This document shows, piece after piece, positions 23,493-31,784 of a stretch of 64,000 bases of DNA. The notes under the pieces were generated by a model that was given only the letters and a program-made list of their open reading frames with translations, did no database searches and was not told the origin of the DNA. How positions within the stretch are numbered: the first letter of the stretch is position 1; every line of letters begins with the position of its first letter. Made by a program: the position numbers and the translations under genes. This DNA comes from Nocardia asteroides (GTDB lineage: Bacteria; Actinomycetota; Actinomycetes; Mycobacteriales; Mycobacteriaceae). Location of the stretch: contig NZ_LR134352.1 in the NCBI RefSeq assembly GCF_900637185.1, forward strand, positions 2,222,001 to 2,286,000. Direction: 5' to 3'.

Positions 23493-25649
23493 ATGGTGAA
23501 CCGGACGAACGGGGCGCAGGGACCGGAGAGCATCCGGAATGTTGCGCTGGTCGGCAGCAGCGGTGCGGGGAAGACGACGCTGGTGGAAGCGCTGGCGTTG
23601 GCGACCGGGACGGTGAACCGGGCCGGCCGGGTGGAGGACGGGACATCACTGTCGGACTACGACGAGGTCGAACGGCGACAGCACCGGTCCGTGCAGGTGT
23701 CGGTGGTCCCGGTGCAGTGGGGCGGGGTGAAGATCAATCTGATCGACACGCCAGGCTGTCCGGATTTCGTCGGCGAACTGCGGGCCGGATTGCGAGCGGC
23801 GGACGCGGCGCTGTTCCTGGTGTCGGCGGCCGATGGCGTGGCGGGCGTGGCGGGGGCGACGCGGGAACTGTGGGCCGAATGCGCGCGCGTGGGTATGCCG
23901 CGGGCGATCGTGCTGACCCACCTGGACACGGCGCGCGCGGAGTACCCGGAACTGGTGCAGACCTGTCAGGCGCTGCTGACCGACGGCGCGAGCGACACCG
24001 TGCTGCCCCTGCACCTGCCGGTCTACGGACCCAAGAGCCCCGACGGGCACCGGCCCGCGATCGGACTGCTGGAGCTGCTCGAGCGACGGGTCGCCGACTA
24101 TCGCAGTGGGAAACGAGAGCGCACCGAACCCGCGGCGGAACAGCTCGCGGAGATCGACCCGGCCCGCGATCGGCTGATCGAGGCGATCATCGCCGAGAGC
24201 GAAGACGAAACGCTGATGGACCGGTACCTCGACGGCGAACCCGTCGAACTCGACACCCTGGTCGACGACCTGGAACGAGCAGTGGCGCGCGGAAGCTTCC
24301 ATCCGGTGCTGTTCGCGGCACCGGCGGCCGAGGACGCGGAGCAAGGCCTCGGCACGCTCGAACTGCTGGAACTGGTCAGCGGCGGGTTCCCGACACCGAT
24401 CGAACACCCGCTGTCGGCCGTGTCGCCCGGCGACGGCGCCACGCCCACCCCGGTGCGCTGCGACCCGGCGGGCGAACTCGCCGCGGAGGTCATCCGGACC
24501 TCGTCCGATCCGTATGTGGGACGGGTGTCGCTGGTGCGGGTGTTCTCCGGCACGCTGCACAGCGAGGACACCGTCCACGTCTGCGGTCCCGAGCACGAGG
24601 CCGACGACCGGGTCGGCGGGGTCACCGCGCCGCTGGGGAAACAGCAGCGGGCACTGGCCGAGGCCGTCGCCGGTGATATCGCGTTCGTGAGCAAACTCGG
24701 CCACGCGGAAACCGGCGACACCCTCTCCGGCACCGGCAAGCCTCTGCTGATCGAGCCCTGGCCGCTACCGGAACCCCTTCTGCCCGTGGCTATCCGGGCA
24801 CAGGGGAAGGCCGATGAGGACAAGCTCTCGCAGAGCCTGACCCGGCTCGTCGCCGAGGATCCGACCCTGCGGCTGGACAACAACGAACACACGCATCAGC
24901 TGGTGCTGTGGTGTCTCGGGGAAGCCCACCGGGATGTCGCGCTGGAACGGCTGCGCGGGCGGTTCGGGGTGAAGGTGGACGTGGAACCCTATCGGGTGGC
25001 GTTCCGGGAGACGCTCGCCGCGGCGGCCGAGGGGCGCGGCAGGCTGGTGAAGCAGTCCGGCGGGCACGGGCAGTACGCGGTATGCCAGATCCAGGCGGAA
25101 CCACTGCCTGCGGGAACGGGATTCGAGTTCATCGACCGGGTGGTCGGCGGCGTGGTGCCGCGGCAGTTCATCGGATCGGTGGAGAAAGGGGCGAAGGCGC
25201 AGGCCGCGCGCGGCGTCACCCCCGGATATCCGCTGGTGGATGTGCGGGTGACGCTGGTGGACGGGAAAGCGCACTCGGTGGACTCCTCCGACGCCGCCTT
25301 CCAGACCGCGGGCGCCCTCGCCCTCCGCGACGCGGCGGACGCGTCCGGAACCCTGCTGTTCGAACCGGTCGCCGCGGTGCGGGTCACGGTCCCGGACGAC
25401 CACCTGGGCGCCGTACTCGGCGACCTGTCCACCCGGCGCGGCCGCATCCTCGGCACCGAACCGGCCGAGCCCGGCCGCACCCATATCCGCGCCGAGGTCC
25501 CCGAACTCGAACTGAGCCGGTACGTCATCGACCTGCGATCCCTCACCCACGGGGCCGGCTCGTTCGCCCGCGGGTACCTGCGACACGAGCCGATGCCCGC
25601 CGCCGTCGCCGAGCGAGCACGCAAGGAAAGTGCCACTGCGACGGCCTGA
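23493..25649 (+). CDS. fusA2: Elongation factor G-like protein FusA2
   Basis: A 718-residue translational GTPase paralogue. The P-loop is GSSGAGKTT (21-29), G3 is DTPG, and G4 is THLD in place of the canonical NKxD. Switch I is degenerate (EVERRQHRS where EF-G has the RGITI loop). Domains II to V follow, with KQSGGHGQYAVCQI and DLRSLTHGAGSFAR as in EF-G. It matches mycobacterial FusA2 (Rv0120c) as I recall it; that protein's ribosomal role is unsettled. ATG 23493 has GAGGGAG 8 bases upstream. Confidence 0.88.
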   Translation: MVNRTNGAQGPESIRNVALVGSSGAGKTTLVEALALATGTVNRAGRVEDGTSLSDYDEVERRQHRSVQVSVVPVQWGGVKINLIDTPGCPDFVGELRAGLRAADAALFLVSAADGVAGVAGATRELWAECARVGMPRAIVLTHLDTARAEYPELVQTCQALLTDGASDTVLPLHLPVYGPKSPDGHRPAIGLLELLERRVADYRSGKRERTEPAAEQLAEIDPARDRLIEAIIAESEDETLMDRYLDGEPVELDTLVDDLERAVARGSFHPVLFAAPAAEDAEQGLGTLELLELVSGGFPTPIEHPLSAVSPGDGATPTPVRCDPAGELAAEVIRTSSDPYVGRVSLVRVFSGTLHSEDTVHVCGPEHEADDRVGGVTAPLGKQQRALAEAVAGDIAFVSKLGHAETGDTLSGTGKPLLIEPWPLPEPLLPVAIRAQGKADEDKLSQSLTRLVAEDPTLRLDNNEHTHQLVLWCLGEAHRDVALERLRGRFGVKVDVEPYRVAFRETLAAAAEGRGRLVKQSGGHGQYAVCQIQAEPLPAGTGFEFIDRVVGGVVPRQFIGSVEKGAKAQAARGVTPGYPLVDVRVTLVDGKAHSVDSSDAAFQTAGALALRDAADASGTLLFEPVAAVRVTVPDDHLGAVLGDLSTRRGRILGTEPAEPGRTHIRAEVPELELSRYVIDLRSLTHGAGSFARGYLRHEPMPAAVAERARKESATATA

Positions 25650-25732
25650 ATCGCGCCGAGTGACCGATGTCCGCGGCAACGGCGCGTGGAACTCCGCGGT
25701 CGACTTCGTGGTCACCGACCACCCGCGCGAGG

Positions 25733-26656
25733 TCAGCGCGATTCGTGTCGACCGCCGAGACGTTGGAGGAGCAGAAGCACCGCGACGCCGGCGAGCACGA
25801 TGCCGATGAGGTTGACGCCGAGCTGGGCGAGCGAGCTCCAGACGACGTTCCACTTTCCCGCGATCGCCGCGGCCACGGCCAGGCCGGCCGCCGGGACCGT
25901 GGTGACAGAGATGAAGACCCCGACCAGGACGGTGGAGGAGTAGGTGACCATGGCCAGCATGCCGGCCGCGCCCGCCAGCAAGGCCACGATCAGCGAGAAC
26001 GGCCCCACCTGGTAGATGAAATCGAAAGCGCGCGCGTTCTCGACATCGTCGGTACCGATCCAGCCCAGGCGGATCCAGAGCAAGGTGGCCAGCGCGGTGA
26101 CCACCATCGCCGCCGGGAAGGAGATGGCCAGGGTACGAGCCGAAGTCCGGACGAGCGCGGTGTCTCGTCGCGTCAACCCCACCGAAAGCGCGGACAGCGG
26201 CCGGAACTCGGGTCCGACAACCATCGCGCCGACCAACGTCAGTGGGGACGCCGTCGCCACGCCGACCGCCGACAACAGGAACGCGATCGTCAGGAAGACC
26301 AGCATCGTGGGAGTGAGCCGAGCGCCCTGACGCGCTTGGCTGAGCAGCTGCTCCCACACCACGGCGTCGTCCGAAGGGCTCGCCGCGGCGGAGTCGGCCA
26401 GTCTGCTCGCTTCGGACAGTACGGTTCCCGCCGGTGCGAACGCGACGGCGCCCGTGTCCACCAGGTTCAGCTCGGAGAGCGCGGCCAGGACGTGGTTGGC
26501 CCGGCCGCGCGCGACATAGGCCACGATCACATCGCCGGGCGGGTCGATCGAGGAGCCGCGGGCGATCGTCACGTGGACGGCCCCGGGGTCGGCGACCAGC
26601 ATGTCCAGCACCTCCGCCGTCCGGTCGCTGGGCGAGACGACACGCAAATGCAGCAC
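25733..26656 (-). CDS. DUF389 membrane protein
   Basis: A 307-residue protein. The N-terminal 100 residues form a soluble ferredoxin-like part (LHLRVVSPSDRTAEVLDML, VIVAYVARGRANHVL), followed by five or six membrane helices with the DUF389 signature SPLTLVGAMVVGPEFRPLSA and GVFISVTTVPAAGLAVA. Function is unknown. GTG 26656 is chosen because GAGGAG lies 8 bases upstream and the family usually begins M-L-H-L-R. The 3' end lies 83 bases from FusA2. Confidence 0.82.
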   Translation of the reverse strand: MLHLRVVSPSDRTAEVLDMLVADPGAVHVTIARGSSIDPPGDVIVAYVARGRANHVLAALSELNLVDTGAVAFAPAGTVLSEASRLADSAAASPSDDAVVWEQLLSQARQGARLTPTMLVFLTIAFLLSAVGVATASPLTLVGAMVVGPEFRPLSALSVGLTRRDTALVRTSARTLAISFPAAMVVTALATLLWIRLGWIGTDDVENARAFDFIYQVGPFSLIVALLAGAAGMLAMVTYSSTVLVGVFISVTTVPAAGLAVAAAIAGKWNVVWSSLAQLGVNLIGIVLAGVAVLLLLQRLGGRHESR

Positions 26657-26789
26657 AGCATGGACTCCTCGGGCAGGCGCGGTGCGACGTACGAGCGGCC
26701 CGGCAGCCAGCTCATTTCCGGCAATCGTAGCGATCTGCCCAGCAGGATCGAGCACGGGCAAGCCGCCTCAGCCCGGGCCTGCCCGCCGG

Positions 26790-28223
26790 TCAGCCGATCG
26801 GACGCAGGTCCCCTGGGGTCCAGACCTGGTCGTAGAAATCGGTGCCAGGGCCGTAGAGCCGGACGATGACGAAGAATCCCTTGCCGGGCACGGTGCGGAG
26901 CCAGTTGCGCTCGTCGGCACCGGTGGGCTTGTCGGGACCGAAATAGATGGTGTGGGAACCGTCCGGGTCGGTGGCGGGTTTGTCCATCGCGTTGATCGAG
27001 GGGAAGCGTTGGCCGTTGTCGAGGCCGGAAGCGGTGACCGGGTCGTAGACCGCGACCGACCAGAACAGTTTCGCGGGAACGTTCGCGGGCAGGTGCAGGG
27101 TGTAGGAGCGGGCACCGTCGAGCACGTCACCGTTGATGTCGCGCATCGTCACCGGGTACTTGGCGCCCTTGTCGACGAGGTTGACCACCATGGCGGGGGA
27201 GTCGGAATAGGCCGAGGTGAAATAACCTGCGCGCTGTTCGAGGTTGGTGAACGTGCCGCTGGCCTGGAATTCGGTGTTCTGCCCGGCGAAAACGTTCAGC
27301 CAGGGCCGTGCCGGGAAGTACGTGCCGCCGGGTTCGAGTGGCAGCAGGTCGGTGATGGTGATCTTGCTGATCTTGAACGCGGTCCGTGCCGCCTTGTCGA
27401 GCAGTTCACGGTCCCGCGTCGACGGGGTGAATTTCGCGCCTTTCTCGATGCCGATGGTGTGCAGAAATCCGCGCATGTCCAGGTCGTGGGGGTCGACTGC
27501 TTCGGCCTGGATGAACCGGTCGAGCATGTCGAAGTAGGAGCCGTCGCGGGGGAACAGCATGTCCAGCTCCACCCCGGAGGCGTGCGGGAACTGCATCGGC
27601 GCGGCCCCGGCCCTGTTCCCGAGTGGATAGATGCGAGTGGCCTCGATCCGGCCGACGGTCTCGGTCAGATCGTCGGGATCGGCGAAAAACGAACGCCAGA
27701 ACAGGAATACGTTGTTGGTGCGGGAGCGGTAGACGAATCCGTCGCTGGGTTCGGGGCCGTCGAATCCTGGGGGCAGCAGGACATACTTCCCGCCCTGGCC
27801 CGCGTCTGGTCCGACCATGCCGACATCGCCCTTGTGTTGATGGCCGTCGATGACCGGTCCCAGGATGGGGCGCTGCCAGAAATCGTCGAGGATCCCCTGT
27901 ACCCCTGCCGGTGCCTCCACGACCAACGGCCCGGACTTGGCGAGGTCCAGATAGCCCATCGCGTAGACGACGTCGAAGTTCGGGGTGGTGACCAGCGTCT
28001 TGGCATCGATGCGGTCCTGCCACACCGGCAGGACGTGGTACCCGGCACCGAAGCGGCGCTCCGAGGCTTCCTTCATCGCCCAGATGTTCACCGCGGGCAA
28101 CGCCCACAGATAGGCCTGGACGGCGCGCTGGAACCGCAACTCCTCGGTCAGGAGCCGCGTGGTTTCCTCGGTGGCGAACCCGCCCTCGAATTCGGACTCG
28201 GCCAGATCGTCGTATCGCGTCAT
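26790..28223 (-). CDS. DUF1254/DUF1214 domain protein
   Basis: A 477-residue protein. The N-terminal DUF1254 part contains LWALPAVNIWAMKEA and TTPNFDVVYAMGYLDLA; the C-terminal DUF1214 part contains FWSVAVYDPVTASGLDNGQR and ends NWLRTVPGKGFFVIVRLYGP. There is no signal peptide, although many relatives are exported. Function is unknown. ATG 28223 has GGGAGA upstream. It stands alone between DUF389 and arsC. Confidence 0.88.
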   Translation of the reverse strand: MTRYDDLAESEFEGGFATEETTRLLTEELRFQRAVQAYLWALPAVNIWAMKEASERRFGAGYHVLPVWQDRIDAKTLVTTPNFDVVYAMGYLDLAKSGPLVVEAPAGVQGILDDFWQRPILGPVIDGHQHKGDVGMVGPDAGQGGKYVLLPPGFDGPEPSDGFVYRSRTNNVFLFWRSFFADPDDLTETVGRIEATRIYPLGNRAGAAPMQFPHASGVELDMLFPRDGSYFDMLDRFIQAEAVDPHDLDMRGFLHTIGIEKGAKFTPSTRDRELLDKAARTAFKISKITITDLLPLEPGGTYFPARPWLNVFAGQNTEFQASGTFTNLEQRAGYFTSAYSDSPAMVVNLVDKGAKYPVTMRDINGDVLDGARSYTLHLPANVPAKLFWSVAVYDPVTASGLDNGQRFPSINAMDKPATDPDGSHTIYFGPDKPTGADERNWLRTVPGKGFFVIVRLYGPGTDFYDQVWTPGDLRPIG

Positions 28224-28365
28224 GCAATCTCCCTCGCCCGCGGCTATCGACCCAGCTCGGCGCTCGGGCCGCCACCTCCCACCGAATCGTGCCGACGGGT
28301 CGCGCGCATCACCCGAATCGGATGAATCATCCGTCGTGCCCGCCGGGAGATCGCGACATCGTTCG

Positions 28366-28770
28366 CTACGCCGGGATCAACTCGGTGATGAGCTTCTCGA
28401 TGCGCGCACGGATTTCGTCGCGGATCGGCCGCACCGCCTCGACACCCTTGCCCGCCGGATCCTCCAGCTGCCAGTCGCGGTAGTCGACGCCCGGGAAGTA
28501 TGGGCACGCGTCACCGCAGCCCATGGTGATCACCACCGTGGAGGTCTCGACCGCGTCCGGGGTGAGGATCTTGGGGGCCTGGTCGGTGATGTCGATGCCG
28601 ACTTCGGCCATCGCCTCGACCGCGGCGGGGTTGAGGGTGTCGCCGGGAGCGCTACCCGCGGAACGTACTTCGATGGCGTCGCCGGCGAGGTGGGTCAGGA
28701 AGCCTTGTGCCATCTGGGAGCGTCCGGCGTTGTGGACGCAGACGAACAGCACGCTGGGCTTGGTCGACAC
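28366..28770 (-). CDS. arsC: Arsenate reductase (low-molecular-weight phosphatase fold)
   Basis: A 134-residue ArsC. The P-loop CVHNAGRS (Cys11, Arg17) fits CX5R, and the DWQLEDPAGKG segment carries the general-acid Asp. A further Cys pair (GCGDACPYFPG) lies at about 86-90. Such enzymes reduce arsenate to arsenite with thioredoxin or with mycothiol and mycoredoxin. GTG 28770 lies 11 bases after the aquaporin stop, so it is the third gene of arsR-aqp-arsC. Confidence 0.92.
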   Translation of the reverse strand: MSTKPSVLFVCVHNAGRSQMAQGFLTHLAGDAIEVRSAGSAPGDTLNPAAVEAMAEVGIDITDQAPKILTPDAVETSTVVITMGCGDACPYFPGVDYRDWQLEDPAGKGVEAVRPIRDEIRARIEKLITELIPA

Positions 28771-28781
28771 GGGATGTCCTT

Positions 28782-29522
28782 TCAGTGGGGGCTGGCGGCG
28801 GGGCGATCCGCGGTATGCGGAACCACCGCGTTGTCGGCTGCCACACTCGCCGAGCGGGGATACAGCACCACGATCAACGCCAGGCCCAGTGCCGCACCGA
28901 CGAATTGGGCGAGGATGAATCCGGGGACGGACGTGGGTGCGATACCGGCGAAGGTGTCGGAGAAGACGCGGCCGACGGTGACCGCGGGATTGGCGAAACT
29001 GGTGGAGCTGGTGAACCAGTACGCCGCACCGATATACGCCGCTACCGCCGAAGCGGACAGTGCCGCCCGGCCGCTGCGGGCCAGCGCGAAGATCACCGCG
29101 ATCAATCCGGCGGTGGCGACGACCTCGCCGACCAGGTGACCGGTGGTGATCCGGTCATGGGTCGAGATCTGCCAGGCCTCCAGATCGAACATGACGTTGG
29201 CCAGCACGGCGCCGCAGACCGCTCCACTGATCTGCGCGATCGTGTAGGCGAGGGCGTCGATGAGTGCCAGGCCGGTGCCGTGACGGCGTCTGAGCAGCCA
29301 ATCCGTTAGGGAGACCACGGGATTGAAGTGGGCGCCGGAAACCGGTCCGAACACCAGGATCAGCACACCGAGGCCGAAGACGGTCGCGGTGGAGTTGGCG
29401 AGCAACCGCAAGGCGACATCGTCGGTGAGCTGCTGGGCGGCGATACCCGAACCGACCACGACAGTGACCAGCGCGGCCGTGCCGACGAACTCGGCCAGGA
29501 ACCGGCGTCGAATATCGGTCAC
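28782..29522 (-). CDS. MIP-family aquaporin/aquaglyceroporin, probable metalloid channel
   Basis: A 246-residue channel with six helices and two half-helices: the first NPA loop is altered to HFNPVVS and the second is intact (FANPAVTVGR). The position between arsR and arsC, with a GTGA overlap to arsR, suggests arsenite exit through the channel, as described for AqpS of Sinorhizobium. No ArsB or Acr3 pump is encoded nearby. GTG 29522 is set by the overlap. Confidence 0.87.
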   Translation of the reverse strand: MTDIRRRFLAEFVGTAALVTVVVGSGIAAQQLTDDVALRLLANSTATVFGLGVLILVFGPVSGAHFNPVVSLTDWLLRRRHGTGLALIDALAYTIAQISGAVCGAVLANVMFDLEAWQISTHDRITTGHLVGEVVATAGLIAVIFALARSGRAALSASAVAAYIGAAYWFTSSTSFANPAVTVGRVFSDTFAGIAPTSVPGFILAQFVGAALGLALIVVLYPRSASVAADNAVVPHTADRPAASPH

Positions 29523-29896
29523 CGCGCGCCCGCCTCGACAGTCGTGACATCGAGCAACTGCGCCAGCGGAGCGAGTGCGCGCGGTTCGATCCGGTAGTAG
29601 ACCCACGAACCACGCCGCTCACTCGACAACAGCCCGGCCTCGCGCAGCACCTTGAGATGGTGGGAGATGGTGGGCTGGCTCAGCTCGAACCCGGCGGACA
29701 GGTCACACACGCAGGCTTCGCCGCTGCCACGGCTGGCGACCAGGCTGAGCAGTCGCAACCGCACCGGATCCGACAGCGCCTTGAACGTCGTCGCCAGTTC
29801 GGCGGCGGATTCGGCGGACAGCGGTTCCCGGGTCAGCGGGATGACCTCACACGAGACAGGCTCGCGCGGCTGACAGGACGAGGGCGGATTCGACAC
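29519..29896 (-). CDS. arsR: ArsR-family arsenic-responsive repressor
   Basis: A 125-residue winged-helix repressor. The arsenic site ACVCDL (Cys62, Cys64) lies at the start of the recognition helices, followed by LSQPTISHHLKVLREAGLL; two further cysteines are in the N-terminus (8 and 16). It closely resembles M. tuberculosis Rv2642. GTG 29896 gives MSNPP, as in that protein. It heads the arsR-aqp-arsC operon, overlapping the channel gene by GTGA. A 9-bp dyad overlaps its start. Confidence 0.92.
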   Translation of the reverse strand: MSNPPSSCQPREPVSCEVIPLTREPLSAESAAELATTFKALSDPVRLRLLSLVASRGSGEACVCDLSAGFELSQPTISHHLKVLREAGLLSSERRGSWVYYRIEPRALAPLAQLLDVTTVEAGAR

Positions 29897-29922
29897 GCAT
29901 CGATATTGACGGTTGTCGAATC
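29887..29922. promoter_or_regulatory. Perfect 9-bp inverted repeat at the arsR start
   Basis: GATTCGACA (29887-29895) and TGTCGAATC (29914-29922) are exact reverse complements with an 18-base spacer. The left arm lies in the first codons of arsR, so binding would block initiation. The half-site TCGACA also occurs in the dyads upstream of the other arsR and cadI, suggesting related repressors. Confidence 0.55.
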
Positions 29923-30041
29923 AGTCGGCAAGCAAACAGTGGGTGAACACCGGGGCCGACACGCTCTGCCGGACCGTTTCTCTGCGCGAGAGCCGGGTGC
30001 ATACGGCGTCGGCGTGTCGGCCGCCGGGTTCGCGAACACGA

Positions 30042-30560
30042 TCAGCCGCAGCAGCTCGCGCCCGAGGCCACTGCCTTCTCCTTGGCCTGGCTGCCGCAGC
30101 ACGCGCCTTCGGCCTCGGCTTCGGCGGCGGTGCCGCAGCACACGTCGACCGCCTCCGCGTCGGTGCGGCCGAGTTCGGGCGCGGTGCCGAAGGTTTCGCT
30201 GTCCGCGAGGACCGTGTAGACCTCCCACCGCTCGGCGCCGGGACCGGTCACCCACACCTTGTCCTGGGTGGCGAAGCAACACGTGGTCGCGGTCTGCTCC
30301 TCGGTGAACAGTCCGGCGCCCGAGAGCCGCGCGATCTCGCCGTGGACCTGCTCGGAGGTGTCGACCTCCACGCCGAGGTGGTTGATGGACCCGCCCTGTC
30401 CGGCGTTCTCGATCAGCACGAGCTTGAGCGGTGGATCGGCGATGGCGAAGTTGGCGTAGCCGGGCTTGCGCTTGGCCGGTTCGGCGTCGAACAGGGTCGA
30501 GTAGAACCGCACGGCGGTGTCGAGGTCGTCGACGTTGAGGGCGAGCTGGATGCGAGACAT
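30042..30560 (-). CDS. cadI: CadI/ArsI-like VOC-fold metalloprotein
   Basis: A 172-residue glyoxalase/VOC-fold protein starting MSRIQLALNVDDLDTAVRFY. His61 (INHLGVEV) and the TTCCFATQDKVW Cys pair (94, 95) match the metal- and arsenic-binding sites of ArsI C-As lyases and of M. tuberculosis CadI (Rv2641). The tail has three more CC pairs (VCCG, ACCG, SCCG), unusual and probably metal-sequestering. It is divergent from the second arsR across paired operators. Confidence 0.9.
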   Translation of the reverse strand: MSRIQLALNVDDLDTAVRFYSTLFDAEPAKRKPGYANFAIADPPLKLVLIENAGQGGSINHLGVEVDTSEQVHGEIARLSGAGLFTEEQTATTCCFATQDKVWVTGPGAERWEVYTVLADSETFGTAPELGRTDAEAVDVCCGTAAEAEAEGACCGSQAKEKAVASGASCCG

Positions 30561-30579
30561 GATCGAACCTCCACTTGTG

Positions 30580-30636
30580 TGACATATATCGAAGAACTTC
30601 CGACTCCGAGTCTGCTCACCTTTTCGACATATGTCA
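30580..30636. promoter_or_regulatory. Paired ArsR-type operators between cadI and arsR
   Basis: TGACATATATCGA (30580-30592) and TCGACATATGTCA (30624-30636) are inverted copies matching at 12 of 13 positions. Each is itself a dyad; the right copy contains perfect GACATATGTC. They lie 20 bases from the cadI start and 24 from the arsR start, which suits simultaneous repression of both divergent genes. Confidence 0.65.
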
Positions 30637-30659
30637 ATACCGCGGGTAGTCTCGATTCC

Positions 30660-31019
30660 ATGCCCAAGGCGCTCCCCGTGATCGACATGTCCGCTCCTGT
30701 CTGCTGCGCCCCCGTGGCGGCGGGACCGGTCGACGACGCCGCCGCGCTCGAGGTGGCGCTGAGACTCAAGGCGATCGCCGACCCGGTCCGGGTCAAGCTG
30801 CTGTCGCTGCTGCTCACCGCCCCGCAGGGGGAGTGCAACGGCGGCGACCTGGCCGCCGCGGTCGGCGTGGGTGAGTCCACCGTCTCCCACCACCTCGGCC
30901 AGCTCCGCAAAGCCGGCCTGGTGGAATCGGAGCGGCGCGGAATGAACACCTTCCACCGCGCCCGCCGCGACGCGCTCTCCGCCCTGTGCTTCGTGCTCGA
31001 TCCCAACTGCTGCAGCTGA
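30660..31019 (+). CDS. ArsR-family repressor, Rv2640c-like
   Basis: A 119-residue winged-helix repressor. The N-terminus [18 protein letters not shown] is almost the same as that of M. tuberculosis Rv2640c as I recall it, with Cys15 and Cys16; the C-terminus adds DPNCCS. The recognition region reads [21 protein letters not shown]- and C-terminal cysteines probably form the metalloid site. ynfA follows 44 bases downstream. Confidence 0.9.
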   Translation: MPKALPVIDMSAPVCCAPVAAGPVDDAAALEVALRLKAIADPVRVKLLSLLLTAPQGECNGGDLAAAVGVGESTVSHHLGQLRKAGLVESERRGMNTFHRARRDALSALCFVLDPNCCS

Positions 31020-31063
31020 CCCGACATCCTCGACGCCGGACTCCAGGTAACTACGCTTTTCAC

Positions 31064-31399
31064 ATGACCGTTGTCCGCTCGATCCTGCTGTTCGTGCTCG
31101 CGGCTGTCGCCGAAATCGGTGGGGCCTGGCTCGTCTGGCAAGGCGTGCGCGAGCACCGCGGGTGGGCCTGGATCGGCGCCGGAGTCCTCGCTCTCGGTGT
31201 CTACGGCTTCGTCGCGACCCTGCAACCCGATGCGAACTTCGGGCGCATCCTCGCCGCCTACGGTGGGGTCTTCGTCGCTGGATCTCTGCTGTGGGGCATG
31301 GCGCTCGACGGATTCCGTCCCGACCGCTGGGACGTGATCGGCGCGATCATCTGCCTCGTCGGTGTCGCCGTCATCATGTACGCACCGCGCGCTGCCTGA
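31064..31399 (+). CDS. ynfA: UPF0060 (YnfA-family) membrane protein
   Basis: A 111-residue protein with four membrane helices and the family signatures [19 protein letters not shown] and [24 protein letters not shown]. YnfA proteins are small multidrug-like transporters. The M. tuberculosis counterpart Rv2639c sits beside Rv2640c, so the gene order of that metalloid locus is kept here. Confidence 0.88.
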   Translation: MTVVRSILLFVLAAVAEIGGAWLVWQGVREHRGWAWIGAGVLALGVYGFVATLQPDANFGRILAAYGGVFVAGSLLWGMALDGFRPDRWDVIGAIICLVGVAVIMYAPRAA

Positions 31400-31492
31400 G
31401 TCCGGCTGCCGAACGGCCAGGTCGTCAGCGCACCGCCGCGGCCGCAGGTGTTTCGAGACCGAATCACAGGCTCGACGAGTCGAGGTGCAACT

Positions 31493-31539
31493 CCGAATGT
31501 GGCATGCGTGCCACAAATCTGTGCGCGAGAGGGGACTTG
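31493..31539. repeat. Right copy of the 47-bp direct repeat, at the tRNA-Leu 3' end
   Basis: This copy covers the last 18 bases of tRNA-Leu (31522-31539) and 29 bases beyond its 3' end. It matches 22074-22120 at 40 of 47 positions in the same orientation. Integrases often use tRNA 3' ends as attachment sites and leave the tRNA whole, as here. Confidence 0.65.
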
Positions 31540-31603
31540 AACCCCTACGTCCGTGGACACCAGAACCTAAATCTGGCGCGTCTGCCAATTTCGCCACTCG
31601 CGC
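31522..31603 (-). tRNA. tRNA-Leu (anticodon TAG)
   Basis: The 82-nt minus-strand sequence begins GCGCGAG and ends CTCGCGCA, giving a complete 7-bp acceptor stem plus discriminator A. The anticodon stem-loop CCAGA-TTTAGGT-TCTGG holds TAG, and the T arm GGGGTTCAAGTCCCC is intact. A long variable arm is present as expected for leucine. CCA is not encoded. The gene lies divergently upstream of fas. Confidence 0.95.
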
Positions 31604-31732
31604 TGGATGTGTACGACCGTCCAAACTCTACCGGGCAAATCCGGCTACGCGAAGCGCTTCGGCGGCGTGGCGTACTCGTCGGTAACACGACCTGGGGTTA
31701 TAACGATTTGGTAACCACCAATGTGAGGGCCA

Positions 31733-31784
31733 CTCATGTTTGCGAAGCGAAGTAACAGGCCGGACCTGCGCGTTCAAACATGAG
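31733..31784. promoter_or_regulatory. Inverted repeats in the fas upstream region
   Basis: The 373-base gap 31604-31976 between tRNA-Leu and fas holds no gene. CTCATGTTTG (31733-31742) and CAAACATGAG (31775-31784) are a perfect 10-bp inverted repeat with a 32-base spacer, and GTGAGG-CTTT-CCTCAT (31861-31876) is a second related dyad closer to the gene. A FasR-type regulator controlling fas is a reasonable guess for the binding protein; none is encoded in the window by clear homology. Confidence 0.45.

Noticed and set aside
25661..25744. A GC3-rich stretch reading VTDVRGNGAWNSAVDFVV after FusA2.
   Set aside because: It resembles coding sequence but is short, overlaps the DUF389 3' end and has no recognisable homology; not enough to call a gene.
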